Origin: Mycosarcoma maydis
Lineage: Eukaryota > Basidiomycota > Ustilaginomycetes > Ustilaginales
Direction: 5' to 3'
Assembly (NCBI RefSeq): GCF_000328475.2
Contig: NC_026488.1
Span: 248,001-312,000, forward strand
DNA length: 64,000 nt
Shown: piece by piece, positions 61,526 through 64,000 of the stretch
Layout: every line of letters begins with the position of its first letter
Numbering within the stretch: position 1 is the stretch's first letter
Program-made: the position numbers and the translations under genes
Notes under the pieces: generated by a model
The model's input: the letters and a program-made list of their open reading frames with translations, nothing else
What the model was told of the DNA's origin: nothing
The model's database searches: none

Positions 61526-63850
61526 ATGTCCGACAGCACCACTCGCAACTGCACCCCCGTCACTGCGCGCTCCAGCATCGTTGCCTCGGAATCGGCTACA
61601 CTCGCCAACCTCTCGTCCACCAGTCACCGTTCCACCACACATGCAAAACTTCGTCTTCGAATCGTCACTCGACCTCCTCTACCCGAACACCGCTTCCTCG
61701 CTCCCTTTGAGCCCAACGTCCCGAAATGCTTTGCCAAGCTGAAATCCTTCGTCCACAAATATCTAGTGGACAAATCAGAGAAAGCCGGTCAGAATGTGGC
61801 GCTGGTCGAGTCAATACATGTGCACGCACTCGAGTTTCAGATGGACAACTTCGACGTGCCAGATGATCCAGAGATCTTGAGGGATGGGGATACTCTCGAA
61901 GTTGTCATCGATGCGGATGTGGAAATCCGAGACACTGGATTCGACGAGCACGCGCGTATCGAGATAGCAGATCAATCCCGAGACCAACGCCAACATGACG
62001 CGAACGAGGGCGAGCAGCAGGATCGAGACTTGGATTCTCTCCAACTCGAAGCACAGAATGCAGAAGAGCGAGATGCGATCGTCCAGGCAACGCGTGTGGC
62101 GGCTTTGCTCCGCGCTGGCGTTCACAACATGACGGATGGCCACGACGACTTAGCTTCCAAGCATATCGTGGTCGATGATCTACCACGCATGCCGCGCCCC
62201 CCGACGTTGGCTTCGACCAAGTCCACCTCGCCCAAAGCATCATCCTCGAACCCATTTTCAGCTCCATCATTGCCGCCCATGCCGACGTCATTGGTGTTTG
62301 GAGGCGCAGCGTCGGCAATGGCTGCATTCGAAGCGAAACGAAAGCAAATGCAGGCTTCGTCCCAGTCAAGTTTTGCGTTATGCCCTTCAGACAGAATCGG
62401 CAGCGTAGCCAATGCCAATGCCAGTGCCAGTGCCAGTGCTAGTGCCAAACGTGTTGGCAAGAGGCCTCGATCCTCCTCGCCTTCATCGAGCAGCGAAAGC
62501 AGCTCAGACTCTTGTTCCACCAGCGAAAGCGATTCCGACTCTTGCTCAGACTCTTGTTCCTCCAGCGAAAGCGATTCCGACTCCTGCTCAGACGATACTG
62601 GTTCCACCGATTCCGGATCAGAGTCAGATTCCGAATCGTGCAATTTATCTTGCGATTCGTCCACGAGCTCGTCCGACTCAGCTCCAAGCGAACAACCGAC
62701 GCGCTACGATCGTCCGAGAACGTGGTCAACATCACCGCGGGCTGTGCCACCAGGCCAAGGACTGAACCGCACCAAGCGTCGAAACGCGATGCGTCGGCAT
62801 AAGCTCAAGATGCTTCGGGATGCCGAGAATGTGGTTCAATTCGAGAACGCACGCCGTCGTGCGGAGCTGGCGCAAGGCGGCGTCGACCATGTCGGACCAG
62901 TGGGATGGGTGGAGGACAGGGAGGGAACGATGCAGATTGAGCATGTCTCTGATCGCTCACGTGTTCATGATAGCGCGTTGATCAGTGTCAAAGATGAAAT
63001 GCCTCCTGGAAGTGGCACGTTCGGGATGGACGTATTCTCTGCTGCTCGAGACTCGAACGTAGCGCAGAGCAAGAGGAAGCGTCAGGAGGAATTGACGCCA
63101 TCGAGCGTGGATGATGCTGCAGCACACCTCGCGTCCAGGTGGCAAGACAGGCAATCGAGTGATCCAATGCACGGCGTTCAAGTTCCGTACAACGTACATA
63201 TCCGACATGTGGACTGTCAAGCTTACTACGACTCACAACTGGCGGTGCTGCAAGATGTGCTGCAAGGCGAGGCCGAAGCAGTTGGGCGAGTGGTGCGATC
63301 CAGCAGACGCCGAAAGAAGACGCTTGATGATGAGCAGGCGGAATCCGAGAATGCGGATCTTGACTACTCATCGGTGGAGGGAGAGATGCAAGATCGAGGA
63401 CGACCAAAGAGGATCAAGATCGAGTCGGTGACGCCGAGGATCGGCTCGAGCCCGGTCGGTGCTGCTGAATCGTCGACGATCCGGTTCGGCGCACCTGCGC
63501 CTCTTGGTGAGCGCTCCGACATGGATATTGAACGCACATGGCTGCAGCTCAAGCAGACCTACCAGCCGTCCGACATCGCTTGTTGCACACGCATCGACGC
63601 ATCCACGGTCGACTTGGCGCACCTCGAACCAGGGTTCGGTCTGATATGGCAAGCTCTGGCTTTGCATCCGCTTCGCCAAACGCCAGAGATCATGTGGCAT
63701 GTCGGCATTGTTTCTAGCACATCACCCCACATACAGCTGCACTCGCTCGGGCCATTGCACGAATCGCGTTCCACACACTGGCACCACTACGAACCCGTCG
63801 AGATGGTCTGGCAAAATCCGCCCTCCCCGGTCCTGTATCGGTTCGCTTAA
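61526..63850 (+). CDS. Coilin-like nuclear protein (774 aa)
   Basis: The start is the ATG of MSDSTTRNCTPV; the frame extends upstream but without another ATG. Residues about 40-140 look like a ubiquitin-like fold (LRLRIVTRPPLPEHRFLAPF, then DGDTLEVVIDADV). A long Ser/Asp/Glu stretch with NA and SA repeats follows at about 300-390. After this comes a basic segment (LNRTKRRNAMRRHKLKML), and the C-terminal ~110 residues end in WHVGIVSSTSPHIQLHS and HYEPVEMVWQNP, which could be a Tudor-like fold. This order of domains is that of coilin, the scaffold of Cajal bodies. Sequence similarity is weak, so the call is from architecture and motifs. Confidence 0.55.
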   Translation: MSDSTTRNCTPVTARSSIVASESATLANLSSTSHRSTTHAKLRLRIVTRPPLPEHRFLAPFEPNVPKCFAKLKSFVHKYLVDKSEKAGQNVALVESIHVHALEFQMDNFDVPDDPEILRDGDTLEVVIDADVEIRDTGFDEHARIEIADQSRDQRQHDANEGEQQDRDLDSLQLEAQNAEERDAIVQATRVAALLRAGVHNMTDGHDDLASKHIVVDDLPRMPRPPTLASTKSTSPKASSSNPFSAPSLPPMPTSLVFGGAASAMAAFEAKRKQMQASSQSSFALCPSDRIGSVANANASASASASAKRVGKRPRSSSPSSSSESSSDSCSTSESDSDSCSDSCSSSESDSDSCSDDTGSTDSGSESDSESCNLSCDSSTSSSDSAPSEQPTRYDRPRTWSTSPRAVPPGQGLNRTKRRNAMRRHKLKMLRDAENVVQFENARRRAELAQGGVDHVGPVGWVEDREGTMQIEHVSDRSRVHDSALISVKDEMPPGSGTFGMDVFSAARDSNVAQSKRKRQEELTPSSVDDAAAHLASRWQDRQSSDPMHGVQVPYNVHIRHVDCQAYYDSQLAVLQDVLQGEAEAVGRVVRSSRRRKKTLDDEQAESENADLDYSSVEGEMQDRGRPKRIKIESVTPRIGSSPVGAAESSTIRFGAPAPLGERSDMDIERTWLQLKQTYQPSDIACCTRIDASTVDLAHLEPGFGLIWQALALHPLRQTPEIMWHVGIVSSTSPHIQLHSLGPLHESRSTHWHHYEPVEMVWQNPPSPVLYRFA

Positions 63851-64000
63851 CTGTGCGCCACACTTAGCCTCACCTAACACCTTTCGTCACACAGCCAACG
63901 AGAATACAGTCTTGATTGAACCAAAGCATCTCGCACCGGGTTGATGCTCGAGGAGAAACAAAAAAACACATATAGATTTGGTCGGCCTCGGCGGCCTGAC
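63851..64000. other. Window end, 3' flank of the coilin-like gene
   Basis: Nothing recognisable. The last bases include GGCCTCGGCGGCC, a palindromic SfiI-type site that may be natural. Confidence 0.4.

Overview
The window looks like a chromosome segment of a smut-type basidiomycete (Ustilaginomycotina, for example an Ustilago or Sporisorium relative). This is inferred from compact, GC-rich, mostly intron-poor nuclear genes with short GT-AG introns (about 80-210 bp), typical fungal housekeeping orthologues (POM152, PRP3, FES1, FAD1, GDB1, MutY, V-ATPase E, eIF3g), and intergenic DNA full of a short 7-bp repeat. The species cannot be fixed from the sequence alone. Position 40448-40547 is a 100-base run of N, so this is a scaffold with at least one assembly gap.

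Layout. 1-8670: a peroxisomal ABC half-transporter, a two-exon conserved orphan, a large disordered protein with endocytic-adaptor motifs, a three-exon mitochondrial ribosomal protein bL33 gene and a secreted serine carboxypeptidase. 8671-19040: a gene-poor island of about 10 kb holding heptamer arrays, Copia retrotransposon debris, three related ~290-bp solo LTRs, other dispersed repeats, a 78-bp inverted repeat and a few decayed coding fragments. 19041-39093: glycogen debranching enzyme, a RanBP3/Yrb2-like Ran-binding protein, V-ATPase subunit E, eIF3g, an RNase III-fold mitoribosomal protein, MutY, an orphan, the 46-residue OST4, a four-exon complex I subunit (NDUFB8 type) and the PP2A catalytic subunit. 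39516-63850: a fatty-acid elongase, CCT5, a mitochondrial-looking orphan, FES1, a long RING-H2 protein, POM152, PRP3, FAD synthase and a coilin-like protein. Three real genes (bL33m, OST4, NDUFB8) and the 202-residue orphan only appear after manual splicing.

The genes are a mixed housekeeping set with no operon-like or cluster logic. Themes that recur are mitochondria (bL33m, mL57-like, NDUFB8), nuclear pore and Ran transport (POM152, Ran-binding protein), protein folding (CCT5, FES1) and RNA processing (PRP3, coilin-like).

The most unusual signal is the heptamer. By comparing paralogous repeat copies inside the island I find about fourteen places where one copy carries an extra 7 bp (once 14 bp) that the others lack. 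Nearly all fit one rule: a dinucleotide NT becomes NT-CACGA-NT, on either strand. This suggests de novo insertion of a five-base core with a two-base target duplication, followed by tandem growth into the arrays seen in most intergenic regions. I know of no described mechanism with this signature.
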